DNA from: Ramazzottius varieornatus | Lineage: Eukaryota > Tardigrada > Eutardigrada > Parachela > Ramazzottiidae | Length of the DNA: 64,000 nt | NCBI GenBank assembly: GCA_001949185.1 | Contig: BDGG01000007.1 | Location: 1,810,215 to 1,874,214 of the forward strand | Direction: 5' to 3' | Shown here: positions 11,044 to 23,420 of the stretch, piece by piece | How positions within the stretch are numbered: position 1 is the first letter of the stretch | How the letters are laid out: the number at the start of each line of letters is the position of its first letter | Notes under the pieces: model-generated | Databases searched by the model: none | What the model was told of the DNA's origin: nothing | What the model saw: the letters and a program-made list of their open reading frames with translations, nothing else | Translations under genes and position numbers: made by a program

Positions 11044-14000
11044 ATGGTTAATCCAACTAGCCCTTCTGACCTGTTGACCGCTCCTCTCAGTTACACCCAC
11101 ATTGAGCCTGTCCCCCACACCTCCGCACATTCGACTCGAAAAACTCCCCAGCCAAAGGAGACTTACGAGCACTTGCATGTTCCACCAGGCACGCCTGTCT
11201 CCCGACTAGTTCTCAAGGAGGTCCAGGAACTCGATCGCACCCCATCCCCTGCAGCCCAAGTTTTACTACAGCAGTTTCCTGTTCAGCACATCGAAGATGA
11301 GGTAAAACAGGATGTCAGGATACCAGTGTACCCCGACAGATTTCACCGGAATGAGCGACCTGCCGTGGTTGAGCAACCCTGTCCTTGCCCCTCGGCGCAA
11401 GGTACGTCGGGCCCGTTTGCTGTTCGGACAAAGATGAAGGCCAGGTTTGCCTTTAAAGCCCAGAAGCCGGTCATCACCAAAAGTGGAAGCTTTGTTCCGT
11501 CCAACGTGCTAGGGGATGTGGACTCATACGCTGCAGCCAAACGTGGTAAAGGAGATGGAAAGACGCAGCAGCAGACGGACGACCTGGTGGATGTGTACGC
11601 TCAAGATATGCGCAAGGTCGCATCACTGATGAGCTTGAGGATTGAGGGGAAGAAGTACGGGCCACCGATTGAGGAACCAGGCAAGTAAGCTAGCGCCTCA
11701 TCCGAAAATCACCTCGTTCAGTGATCCAGGTTTTCTCACTGTAACGGTGTGATTGATTTCGAAGCTTGAAGGGGAAAGTTATTACAGGGGATCAGTCGAC
11801 CCGCTGTTTGGAAAACTTTCAGCGCAAGATGGAGGAACGCAAGTCCATCACCAAGCGTCTGGCTACCAAGCTCGATCGAAGGGTGTCGGAGTTGGCGATG
11901 AACTCGAACGAGCCAGTCAGGCACGACCGTGAGATGAAGGAGCTTGTCCGCTTGAACCAAGGTCCCCGACCATTGTACCAGATTTATGAAGCAAAGAAGA
12001 CCGACAACAAGGATGTCGACGAGCTGAACACATTCTATTCTAACAAACTGTATGACCTTTTGTCGTTTACTGGTAAAGCGGACTTGCTGAAAACTGAGAC
12101 CGCAGTCAGAAGCACGGACCACTGTTCCTACAAGCCAACCCGCGATATGACCATGAAGGAGTTCCTGGCAAGGTATACAGGACCTTATCCTCTTCATTCA
12201 AAGTGTAAGCCACCAAAATATGATGAGGTTTGTTTCGTACCATAAAGCATCGAAATGTACAGTATTACCAGAGCCAATAGGATAACACTGTTAGGATGAT
12301 GATGTATTAATATTACTGTACATACCGGTGGAAGATGTTTCGCCCAGCTGCTGATGCTATTTGATATCAGAGTCATAAACTGGACGAAGAACCCCAGTAG
12401 TGATGGCTCTGTCGTTACAGATCTCGAGAAAGTTTCCTGATAGAATGCGAGATCCGGACTTTGACGATTTAGTTGTAACCGGCACAAACGACCCGGAACA
12501 CAATGTCGAACTGTCGCATCGGAGAAGTACGGAAGACACAGACGGTATAGCAGACACCCTGCAAGATCGAGATTTGCATGACGGGTACTACAAGAACCCT
12601 CTCAGCGACGTATTCCAGCCAGACGACGGACAGATGTCATATGGTTGGTATGAAGAGCCGGCTGAGCCCAGTACGTTTCCTCGCTTGCTAGTTGAAGCAG
12701 GAAACCCGGACGATGTCTCTATCACTCGCAAGCCAGAGGAGCTGTGCATTCTAGTCAAGCTGTTCTCTGAACCGAACAGAATACCAGCAGTAACGTTACT
12801 GCTTCTGAGGAACACGGGCAAGGAGCCCTTTGAATTCGGCCTTCTCCCAGTCGAGTACCCTGCGGACACTTTATGGTCGGATGAGAAATCAGGCCTGATC
12901 TATTTCATCGAAGGCAGCGGTGTCCTGGAAGGCGGCGATCGGCACCAACTGACAGTTGTCTTCGAGTGCCACCATCAAGGAACGTTCGCCGAAACCTACC
13001 GGTTATGGGTTCAGCCGAAACATACGAAGTGCCCGAAAAGCATTATCCTCATAGTTCAAGGTACGCAGACTCTGGTTGCGAAACATCGACCATATAACCG
13101 TTAACCAATGGTCTGAATCGAAGCTGACTACATGTTAAGCAGCACTTGTTACTTACCAGATGTCTTTGCTTTTCGTTGCAGGCCGAAGTTGTCCAGAGAA
13201 AATTCTAACGTTTCCTTTGGAAACATTCCAACCGATGGATATCGACAACGACAAATTCCACCGAGACGAAGACGAAAAGTTGGATGACCATATTACGGAA
13301 AGTCTTTGGAAGCTTGCTGAGCGGAAAGGACATTGTAGCCAGGCCTCTATTGAAGATCAATTTCGTGAAGCGAACCACGTCGAGTTGCAGTCGGCACCTG
13401 CGACGCGGCTCCAGTACCTTTGGTTGTTCTCCCATCTAGACTACCGGGACATCCCTTGGTACGACAACATTATTGAAAGGGAAAAACAGGCTCAAAGCCA
13501 ACTGCCCGGAGAAATCAACAAACGCTTGCTGAAGGACCTCTCCGAAGCTCAGAGAAAGCTGACACACGCGCAAACAGTGCGGCCTGATTGGGTCGACCAA
13601 GAAGTACCGAAGGAGGACAAGGGTGTCTTTTGGCGGCAGGCCGGTAGTGTGTACAAATGTCCTGTCCACGACCAGGATTTGCCTCTGCCAGGAAATGTAC
13701 AACACTTCACTCATACGACGTCACAAATACACGTAATGCAGACTAACCCGAATCTTCAGATATTTTCCCACACTGATAACAACTCCGCCCAAGCGACTAC
13801 CGCCGCAAACGCCAACGTTACTTTAAACAAGGGAAAAAGTGAGCGTACCACCGGTACACCAAAGAAACAAAGCAGCAAGAGTCAGTCAGACAACTTTGCC
13901 AAGAAAGCGCAAAATAGCGGAAGGTCTTCGAAGGAGAAAAGCTTGATCAAGGCTGAGGTTTTCGACACGGATTGGGTACCAATGATTGTTCAAACTGATG

Positions 14001-16234
14001 ATGTGGCGACAGATTTGGAGAAACGTCTTGGATCAATGCCGAAGACTGATGGTAAGGGCCAGACTGTGACGAAGAAGAAACCATACGAGCTGAATCCGGA
14101 CGTGGGACAACCCGAAAAGTCGATTCCCGGTCTGATCGACCAAGACAAAATCGCAAACAAGGCAGTTATGGATGCACGATGGCTCCGACACTGTTTGGAT
14201 CAAGACTGGGTACGTAATGCTGTGTCCTATGTGTTGCTCGAAAAAGCCGACAAGGTAAAGAAGCAAGGAGAAACTGTTCCGAACCCCACGGAGGATCAGA
14301 TCAATGACAACGATTTTCTGAGGGATTTTCCTCAATGGGACTGGTCCATTAATGCTTTGCGTTGCGCCATCCAGCAGAGTACGCATAACATTTACATTAA
14401 GCTCGGCCTGACTCGCGAGATCGCCAAAGTGGAAGCTTCCCTCAACAGTACAATCAAGCCGAAGGTTCCGCTGAATTTCACTGCTGATGAGAAGACAGAG
14501 GAACTGTTAACGAGTACAGTCGAATACGTACTCAAACGCGGGGAGAACTACGCCCGAGGTCTGGCGCGCTATTTGGAAAAGTGTTACGCTGACACTAAGC
14601 CAACCGAGCCGCCTCCCTCTGAGGAGCTAGTAAAAGCTAGGGAGAAGGTCAGAGCGATGGAGGATACGCTCAATTCGCCCTCGGCCAGATCGGCGGCTGC
14701 GAGAGCCGCAAGGAAAGCCCACAAGAATTCAGAAAGTGATAGTGAAGGTGGGAGTAGCGGGAAAGGAGGTAGTCGACCGGTAACCAGAGAAAGTGGGGAT
14801 AAGAGCATGCTCAGGACATCCAAGTCAAATGTACCCATGAGCGCTGCCAGCACAAAAGCTAGTACGGTGGCAAGTAGCAACAATGTCAAGGATGGTGGTG
14901 GAAAAGACGCCAGCAAGAAAGGTGAGGTTTCGGATGAGACGATTGCGATTGCAGTGTAACTATACTTTCGTGTTCGTAGGTGGGAATGCTCACGGACCGA
15001 ACGGTGAGATGGAAAAAAAATCTGCTGAGAAGGAAGCACGGATCAACTTGGCCATCTTGGAAGCCGACTACGAACGGCAGATGGAGACCTACCAGGACGA
15101 AGTCAACGCGCACGACAGGTGGCGCGACGACCAGCTTCTTGAAATGAACAAGCAGATCAGTGCATTCGTCAATGGTTTATGGAACAAGGAAGTGGAACTA
15201 TTGTTTGAAAGAATCCAGAAACCCGTCGATCAACTGAAACTGGAGGAAGAAATAAAGGAGGAAGAGTGGCGCAGGGACCAACTGGAGCGACGAAGGGCCA
15301 ATACATTGACGACACTGTATGCCCGGCTGAGCGCAGAGAACAGCGAAGTACCCTTGGCAGTGGCCGGGTGGAGATCGTGTTTGACTGATATGCTGGTCAG
15401 GGAAGACGAAGGAGCGGAGGAGACATGGAAAGAAGAATGGAATTTGAGAAAGAAAGAGGTCAAGATCTTTATCAAAGAACGCCCGGATGAACGGTGCAAG
15501 CTGGCTGTCAGGAATATCTGGAGAGCGCCCTTTGAATATCAGATGGAAGCCCAACGGGAAGAGCTGCTTCCCTTACGAGGGAAGAAAAATATCCAAGTAG
15601 GTCTAATCAAAAATAGGAATATTTTCCTATTAGGAAACGGCCTTGTTTTCTGAAGGTTTCCGAGGATAAGGCGGAATCCTCGGCTCAGGCGCCGAGCACC
15701 CTCTCGGGCAAGCGTGATGATCTGAACGCCCCCAAATCGGCTAGTACCAACCGTAAGATCTCCGTTCGGTCTGCTGCCAAACACCGCACCCAGACACCCA
15801 CCGGCGCTGACGCATCAGCGAGCAAAATAAACCTTGAAGCTCAACCGAAGATGGTCAAGATACCGCCCACCAAGGAAGAGCTAGCCGCTATGAAGGTTGT
15901 AACGGGGCTCCGTACTGCGCTGGGCGATGCCTGGTTAGAGCACCGTAAAGCTGAAGAAAGTGAGCACGACAGTGGCGACGAGTGGGAGACCGAACACGAG
16001 GAGGTGCTCGACCCGTGGATGTATAAGCCGGTCAACGAAGAGACGCGCCAAAAGCTCCCCAAAGACTTCAAGTTTGTCTCCTACAAAGAGCCGGTCCAAC
16101 CGGAGGGGGTGCCCAAGACGAAGAGCAAGAAACCTAGAGGCGAAGGCATATGGGAAGAAGAACCCTCTAGTAGCAGCGATGACGATGAGGAAATTAATTG
16201 GAATGTTGTACCGAACAGGGGAACAAAGCTATGA
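11044..16234 (+). CDS. MYCBP-associated protein-like (MYCBPAP/AMAP-1 family)
   Basis: Six exons: 11044-11684, 11765-12227, 12421-13060, 13182-14921, 14980-15596 and 15656-16234. All five introns are GT-AG with matching phases, giving 1559 aa. Exon 2 carries the family-like stretch of basic coil followed by VSELAMNSNEPVRHDREMKE. Exon 3 ends in an ASPM/SPD2/Hydin-like beta domain (near residues 460-580: LLLLRNTGKEPFEFG, then VVFECHHQGTFAETYRLWVQ), as in MYCBPAP. Exon 4 holds a polar, low-complexity linker and exon 5 long charged coiled coil (ERQMETYQDEVNAHDRW). The C-terminus is acidic with a serine run. MYCBPAP relatives are testis/sperm- and cilium-associated scaffold proteins; human MYCBPAP is about 950 aa, so this is an extended form. 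A different ciliary ASH-domain protein is the main alternative. Confidence 0.65.
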
Positions 16235-17022
16235 TAGTTTGGACTACATCTTGTTATGTTGTATTGATCAAGGAAACACCAAGGAATTGGTTTTCCGCTG
16301 TATCGCAAAAAAACGCATTGAAACGCCTCTTTGTTGATCATCAGTCCGTGGAATGTTTTATTTGCAAAGAAGACTTGCCCCACGTCAAGTCGACATTTGA
16401 GTATAATGTGGCACGCCATCGTTACCGTATATCTCTGGAATAACAGCTTGGGTCAGCACTGCAGCACGCGTGGGTCTTCAAGTGGCTTCCTGATACGTGC
16501 ATAAGTGTACTTTCTGGTGTTGAAAAGAAACAGCGAGGTGTGTGTATAGTTAGAACCACCGCTATGCGTCATTCACATTCTTCCGATCTGCTTTCTATCT
16601 CCAGCGAAAAGTTAGCAAGTAAGCAATAATGTCTGCCCTAACTGGCATGTTGACACAGCCATCTTTTGGCATGGCAGTCACAGTTGTTTGTCACTACAAA
16701 GCTCTCAGAGATGAACGGCTGGATGCTTCGACACGACGGCATTGACGTCGAGCGGAGGCTGACTTCTTCAACGGAGCCGCGCATACCCGATTAACTTTGC
16801 CACTTCGCCATGAGTGTCTCACTGTATTTACTTCCTTCGTCCTACGCTCTAAAATTCCGAGCAATGCATAACCTCACGGGTAAGATTTGTCATGCTGCCG
16901 CAAACCGAACCTACATGGAATCCTGCGCCACTTTGATGAAGTGATGGATGATGTGTGAATTCAAATCTATCCTGTTAAGTTGGTTTTCGTGAAAGTGAGT
17001 GCAATAGGAACACTCGTCTAGC
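16235..17022. other. Intergenic; nothing recognised
   Basis: About 790 bp between two plus-strand genes. The overlapping frames at 16198-16443 are out of frame with the MYCBPAP-like gene and have no domain content. Confidence 0.5.
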
Positions 17023-18664
17023 ATGAACGGAACAATCAGGGATGCTTGTGGCTGGCCGGTGCCTCCTCGCGGTGCGGCAAGTGAACTTGATAAGGACGTT
17101 GAAGCGGCAGTGGCGGCCATGCAGTACCTGGATCTCATCTCATACCCCCTCTTTCTTTTGTTGGCTATTGTGGGCAATACGCTTAACCTGACAATTTTGT
17201 GCGCTGATCAGCGTTCGCAGAACCATGCGTCCAAGAACACCTACCTAGTAGCCATTGCGCTCTGCGACTTGTTTTACATGTACGTCTCTTCTTTCTTTTG
17301 TTTCATGCAGTTTCTTTCCGCAACTTTGTTTGTCTATGGATCAAGTTTCCTCCTTCAGGTTATGGTCAGTCTTTAGCTACATTTTCAATTACGATGACCA
17401 GCTGAATGGGGGACCTTCTGCTGCTGTCCAACTCACCAACGACCGCATTGCAGGAGTTGTCATGTTCTTTCAGGAAGCTTTGGCTGTCTCTTCCGCATGG
17501 TAAGCCAATTGTGATGAGCTAAGGGACAGACCGCTGAGGCTTTCTCGTTCAATGAACCACATCAACTTAATTCCCCAATGCAGCCCACGTCGACACATTT
17601 TGTTGGCGTCGGTTGTCATGAGGCAAAAATTGGCTTAAATGTCGCCATTTTCAAAAAGGCACTCCAGACACATTATGAAGCAGCAGTTAGGAACATAAAT
17701 TTTGTGCATACCGTTATGAGAATGGAATATTGAAGGTTGACGGTGGAAACTTTTAAGACTTTTTAAAGACTATGCTGTTTTATCGATGGTTGTTAAACTT
17801 GGTAATGAGTATTGGGGTGGTTGCTTTGATAGGCTGATCGTGGCCTTTAGTGTGGAACGGTTCGTGGCCATCAGATGGCCCTTGAAGCACTTGAGTGTGG
17901 CCCAAAAGAAGCGCAGCACTTTGGTGACTTTCGGCATCCTCTTGCTGGCCGTCCTCTTCACGGTTGTTCGCTTGATCGACTATTACCGCCTCTTTGCACT
18001 GTACATCAACCTGGAGCCCAAGCCTGCTCGCAAGCCGCCACGACCTTCCTGGCTGCTGGCCTGGTTCATCACCTACCTGTACGGCCAAGCCATCAATCAA
18101 GTGCTGACCTTCTTGACTATCCTTATCCTCAACATCTGCCTCCTCAAAACGATCCTCCGTCAACGCCGCAAGAGACGAGATACGCTACAAGCCAACGTTT
18201 CCACTCACAGTCAGCCTGGTAATGGTCGGCATAACGGAAACACGCCAGGAATCATCGCTACTCCTTCCCCCCCAAACAAAGCCTGGAGCACTTTGCCGCT
18301 GTTAGCATCCTGTGTCATATTGTATCTGGTCACGCAAACGCCGACCCTGGTAGACCATGTCATCTTCCTGCTGGAGAAATCTTGCACACACCAAAGCGAT
18401 CAACATGTGAAGATGTTGCTGAACCCTGTGCAGAACATCCTCTTGAACATTAATCACTCTGTCAACTTTCTGCTCTACTGCGGCGTCGACGAGCGCTTTC
18501 GGCGCAGGTTATGGAAGATTGCCAATGTTTGTCTACTGCCTGTAACACACAGTCGACGGCAGGAAGAAGCGCCGCAACATGGACCGGCTCTGGTTACCAC
18601 CGTCTCCAGCCATACCAAGAGCTCCTCAGTCTTTGGCTCTATTAAAAGTCTCCATCTTCATTAA
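17023..18664 (+). CDS. Rhodopsin-class GPCR, neuropeptide (FMRFamide-receptor-like) type
   Basis: Three exons: 17023-17279, 17359-17499 and 17833-18664, with introns of 79 and 333 bp. Both junctions are phase 2 and rebuild sensible helices, giving 409 aa. TM1 is SYPLFLLLAIVGNTLNLTIL with the conserved GN. TM2 follows (NTYLVAIALCDLFYM). TM3 ends in SVERFVAIRWPL, an ERF form of the DRY motif. TM7 is NPVQNILLNINHSVNFLLYC, in which an N-F-L-L-Y-C end replaces canonical NPxxY, as in FMRFamide-type receptors; a basic helix 8 (DERFRRRLW) follows. The N-terminus has an N-glycosylation site (NGT) and no signal peptide. Ligand unknown; expected to act at the plasma membrane through G proteins. Confidence 0.8.
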
Positions 18665-18967
18665 ACGGTCAATTTTCTTCTTCTGAAAGATAATGCGCAG
18701 AAAAATGTCCTGCTAAATATGCGCGTCCTACTCCCTTTTCTAAGTTTCTTACTCAGTACGTACTATAATGGGCAATCAATTAGTTTTGTCGCGGAACGAC
18801 GACTGCCATGTCAATTCTAATTTAAACCTCAAACGAATCAAGCGTATCAAAACGTAAATTATTGTATGTTTTTTTTACATTGGTTAAAAAAATCCATACT
18901 GCTACAAAAACTTGCCAAAGAGTGAAAAGCCGTTGAAGACCACCAACTCGCACTTTATCCCGCCGAC

Positions 18968-19937
18968 TATTTCCCCCCAAGAGCAATGATCATGTTGTCG
19001 ATCCTGCTACCCCTATATATACAGGAAGAAAGCAGAGCATAATCATCGGCCTTGTAGAACGGGTTAGTTCATTGCGCTCACCTGGGCACCAGGAAAGTAA
19101 AGTCAACTTCGTAAAGGGAATTTCGATCAGGGGTGATGCCATGATTACTGGACTGTGCCGCTGGCTCTTCCGGTGCTCCTTCTTGCTCGTCAGTCGAGCC
19201 ACTGTGCCGCACGGTGATGGCGAAGGCGGCTTTCTTCGGCAGTGGCGCCATCTGGTCCGGGCTGCCACTTCGGCGTGGTATTTTCCCCGGTCTTCATTCA
19301 TGGGCATTCAAGGGACCTTCAAGACGGTAGCGGAAGTTTTGCTGATCAGGCGGTTGTGCTCCTTGCGACTGCAATGTCAGCCGCCCGGATTTCTCTTCCC
19401 AAGATTGCATTCGAGGTTGTCGTGATGTGTCTTCTTTACTGCAGAGTGGCGAGGAAGGATTTGATTGAAGCCGTTTTCGATAAGTCCGTGACGGATTTGG
19501 TGATGGCGATCTCGTTGCGGGAGAATTATCCAGTGGTAGGTTCAGTCTCAGGCCAAGAGCTTCTTTTTCAGTTGATTTCCTATGTGGAAATAATACATGT
19601 ATATAGTCGAGATGGCCTCGGTTTGGCGAACCGACTCTCGGCCTGTACATTAAAGACACAAAATTTTTATAAAAAAATAAAGCACTATGCTGCGCTTTCG
19701 GCGATGGATCAGCGGGTCTCCCGACGGGCTGACCGCTTACTTGTGTCTGTCCTTTTGCGCCATTTCTAGAGTCTTGGCCAAAAGACATCGCGCCAGATGG
19801 ACGTATTCATCCTGAAAATAACGGCGAATATCCGTGTTAGAAACATACAGTACTTTAAGCTACAGACGATTGTAGCCGCCATCTGTTCAACCTACTGTGA
19901 CTTTGATCCCTATCCGAATCCATCTGTGCTTTGTACC
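18968..19937 (-). pseudogene. Broken paralogue of the KIX-like gene at 23.4-24.7 kb
   Basis: Four pieces match, in order, the exons of the gene at 23421-24652. The piece ending at 19937 reads VTVSSKASCQ. Exon 19811-19741 encodes DEYVHLARCLLAKTLEMAQ, matching ADYFYLGRRLLDKTLELTQ in the paralogue. Exon 19579-19082 carries the ATRSPSPNPS and QGAQPP...RYRLEGPL blocks and ends LYEVDFTFLVP. Tail exon 19012-18968 encodes GSRIDNMIIALGGK. Intron positions and phases agree with the paralogue, but the long exon has an in-frame TGA at 19296-19294, and another TGA (19975-19973) lies in the expected frame of the first piece. I read this as a decaying copy; readthrough or a sequencing error is less likely. 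Confidence 0.6.
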
Positions 19938-20119
19938 TGGCAGGAAGCTTTGCTCGAGACCGTGACGAAATGTCATTGCAGCATCCGACCTGATTTCATT
20001 CCGAAATCGGAACAGTTAAAACATTACCCACTTTCGAGCGAGAACGCATTGTTCACGTAGTATTCAGGTGACTTATTCCTTGTTGGAAGGCTGTCATCCT
20101 CCTTAATCCGTTGACTCCA

Positions 20120-22473
20120 AGGTTTACCTTGTCTTCATGATGGCCGCACTTCTGTGAGACTTCTGTGACTCCCGAAGGCCCACCTCCCGCTTCTGCTCAC
20201 TTGACATCCACGGTTAAACGTCCGAAACGGCGATATATGAAATCTCATCCGGACATGGAGCTTGCTTTGGCTGCTGTTAACGATGGAATGTCCATCAGGA
20301 TGGCGGCCGCGATTTACCATATACCTCACAAGACCCTGGGCAAAAAATTCAACGGAAAGCATCAAAAGAAGGTCGGCCGTCCCAACACCTTCACACTTGA
20401 AGAAAAGGCGGAGATTAGCGAAATCCTCGTCTGCTGCTCCAAGATCGGTGTTCCTCTCGGTAAACGTTCTTTGATCAAGATCGTCAAAGCCATCGCCATT
20501 GCGAAAGGTGAGTCTGATGTTACTTAAATGTTGATCGTACGAAAGATAAACTTCGGGTAGCATCAGCCATATGCTAAAAAGGAATTGTCTGACAGCCAAC
20601 TTCCGGTTGGTAATGCACCAAGGATAACCTTGTTAGCGGTGTTACGTTCTTCTAGGCATGGACTGGGCTAAGTTCACCAATCAATGGCACCAGAAGTTTC
20701 TTCGGACAAACCGTGAAGCTTCTTTGCGGATACTGAGCGCGCTGAGCTTCAAAAAGTCTCGGGAATGGACAGCGGCCCGCTGCGAAGAATGGATCTCGCT
20801 TATTCAGAATTTAAGCGACGAAGGATTTCTTGACAATCCAAGCGGGATCTGGAACCTAGATGAGTCGGAATTTCGATTGGCAGAACTGAACGACAGGGTA
20901 TACGCGGAGAGAGGCGTGAAGGAAGCAGTGGGTTACGTAAACGGCTCGGAGAGCGACCGAGAGAACATTTCACTCTTGGCTATAGGGAACGCAGCTGGAA
21001 AGATGCTATGTCCGTTGATTCTGTACAAAGGGAAGATGCATATTGAGTCGCACTTCCGAGACACCCACGATGCGTGCTACATTGGCACTAATTCTTCGGG
21101 AGTGATGGATACTGATGTTCTGACCGAATTCCTGGAGAAAGAATTTCTTTTGTCCATCACGTGTCCCAAGGTAAGCCTTGTACGCGCACCCGTTTTGGCG
21201 ATGATACTTTTACTCTATGAACCTTCCACCTGTATCTTCGCGATTCCAGGCTTGACACCACCATCGATGTGAGTGATACCTGTGTTTATGAGTCGCCGAT
21301 CTTGTAAACATTGGTGAGTTTGACAAGACTTTTCGTCTGGATTTCTAGGTTTCTCGCACAGACTTCCCTGCTCACATCGTCAAACTCGGGAGACCATACT
21401 GTCCACCGTACTCGTTCAACTTGGGTAAGAACTTACTGGCCAAGGTTATCTGGCTATCTGCGATGAAGCGTCAGCAGACAGGAAATCCAGCAGTAAAACT
21501 AGGGGGAAAAATCCGCCAGATCGTCAACTGACGTTGTCGCTGTTACTGGTCAGGAGCGACTGGACGTATTGATAAGGTTCGCAACCTTGCCCTTTTTCTA
21601 CGAAGTTTCATGGATTATCAGTCAAGGTTGTGCCGAGCACGGACCTGACAAGGAACGCCGTAGAAAAAGGGCCCAAACTCCGGACCGTTTTAATATCTCG
21701 AGCCACCTCTGTTGTTGGCGGAAAGCGTATGCTTCTCGGATAAACAATCTTGTCGCGTTTGTCTGCACAGATTTCAAATATACTTGTTATGCGGATGTTA
21801 TCCTACTGAATGCTTTTCTTTTAAGATGGACCGTTGAAAGAAGGATTTCGTAGAACTGGAATTTTCCCGTTCTACGACAACCAGCTGCCTCTTGGAAATC
21901 AAAAGAATCATGACAGGGGAATCGGTAGGCTCCGCGGTAGCTTTGGAATTTCATAAGAATTTGCTGCGCAGTGCTCCTCAGATGAAACGGCGGGGGAAAG
22001 ATTCCCGTCTCGATGTTTCCAATGGGAGAATCCTCACAGAGAGCACTTACATCAGTGCAAAGAAAGCCGCGATAGAAAAGAACAGAGAGAAAGCCAAAGC
22101 CTTGAGAAACCGGAAGCGAAACATCGAGGTGGTAGAGGAAAGCGCGACAGACAGCGAAGATGAAAGCCCCACTAACCAAGGATACCCTTGTAAGGCCACA
22201 CCAAAGCGAGAGAGAAAGACGGCTAAGCAGGTGGCTGAGGAGATAGCAAGCGACGTCTCTGCACCACCGCCGAACATCAATTCTACGGCGGACGTTCCTG
22301 AAGGACACCTTCCGAAGGCCAGAGCAAAACGAGACAAGGCACGAGCTCCGACCGCTACAGTTCCCATAAAGAAACCTTCCGCGTTTGCTTCAAAACCAAA
22401 AGCCAAGACGACTCTCCTGCCAAAACTCAAACCTAAAGTTTCTACTATGAAATCGAGGTCCAAGAATAACTAG
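20120..22473 (+). mobile_element. Degenerate pogo/Tigger-type (Tc1-mariner superfamily) transposon
   Basis: Exon 20165-20507 encodes a psq-type helix-turn-helix (ALAAVNDGMSIRMAAAIYHI, then KTLGKKFNGKHQKKVGRP). It joins in phase 1 to 20656-21170, which has a CENP-B-like region and the first DDE acidic motif, GIWNLDESEF. Beyond 21170 the frame degrades. A later plus-strand stretch near 21833-21900 still reads GFRRTGIFPFYDNQLP, the usual GF+.TGI.P block after the catalytic core. An open frame at 21892-22473 has the Lys/Arg-rich C-terminal tail typical of these transposases. I could not find clean terminal inverted repeats. The element lies between the two KIX-like paralogues. A domesticated gene is an alternative, but the broken core argues for a dead transposon. 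Confidence 0.7.
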
Positions 22474-22636
22474 GCAACAACGGGATCCACACCGCTGTAG
22501 TGAAAATTTTGTTGTTTAGCTGTATAATCCGTTTACATGTACCATCCGAAAGACAAATCTGGAAGCTCGGATAAGTCTTTCTTTCTCTTTGTCCCGATGG
22601 GAACCCGGCAAACAAACTTGGCAAGATCGTTTTTCG

Positions 22637-22848
22637 AAGTGGCGCACGCTGTCGGATACTTACAGTAAGATCGTGCGCCACGTAGGCCGACTATCACCTC
22701 GTACAAGATCGTTTTCCACGTGACGCACTTTTGCTGGTAGTAACAATGTAAACATGCGCTACTGAGGAAAACAACAAAACTCGATAGATCGCTGTTCTCC
22801 AGTAGCGCACGTTCCTAGCCTATAACACTGGAAATGTGCGCCACTTGG
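22637..22848. repeat. Three tandem hairpins of the CAAGTGGCGCAC family
   Basis: Imperfect inverted repeats occur at 22637-22682, 22716-22764 and 22799-22848. Each has arms near AAGTGGCGCACG and CGTGCGCCACTT around 20-30 nt of unrelated loop, preceded by CAAGATCGTTTT-like sequence. The same element recurs at 53.6, 54.5, 55.8 and 59.4 kb. Confidence 0.8.
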
Positions 22849-23420
22849 GAAAAAAATCAGACGCAAGATCGCATAATGGGACCAGTGGTGTCATATGTGA
22901 CATCGTAAGTAGAAAGAGAGTGTCCATGCGACAGGCGCACGTTAGCGTCTGCCTTTCTACGGTAAATCAGAACAGTTAAAACTTTACCCACTCCTTCTCG
23001 GTCGCCTTATGGCTGTAAATGAGATCAGCTGATCTTGACGGAGCAAGGCAGCCAACATTGCCATCTGCAGAACTTGATTGGGTAAAGTATACTAGTGGAA
23101 AAAGTTGGGTTTCTCTCCTCGTACGTATAATGGCGGATGGAGCAATCATTAATTCCGCAATGGAGTGCAGTTCATCCAGAAGACACACGCTAAGTGAGTT
23201 TTGGCTGCTGTTGTACTTCACGCTGGAAAGTGAACCGTGCCAAATGAATTTTGGTCTCTGCATTATCAAAGCCTTTTTGTTGTTTCCGCGGTACTTGGCC
23301 ATAGACAGACAGCATTAAAGTTAAAAAGAAGTTGAAAAGACCTCGTAGAGACAAAAGAATCACACAAAGGTCATTCGAGAACAGGTTTAGAGTTCCTGGC
23401 GTAACTCTGTACGAGTAGGT

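Noticed and set aside
19294-19296. Selenocysteine reading of the in-frame TGA
   Set aside because: The aligned paralogue has no Cys there, and a second stop lies upstream; decay is simpler.
22047-22463. 138-codon minus frame opposite the transposase tail
   Set aside because: Antisense shadow of the Lys/Arg-rich transposase C-terminus.
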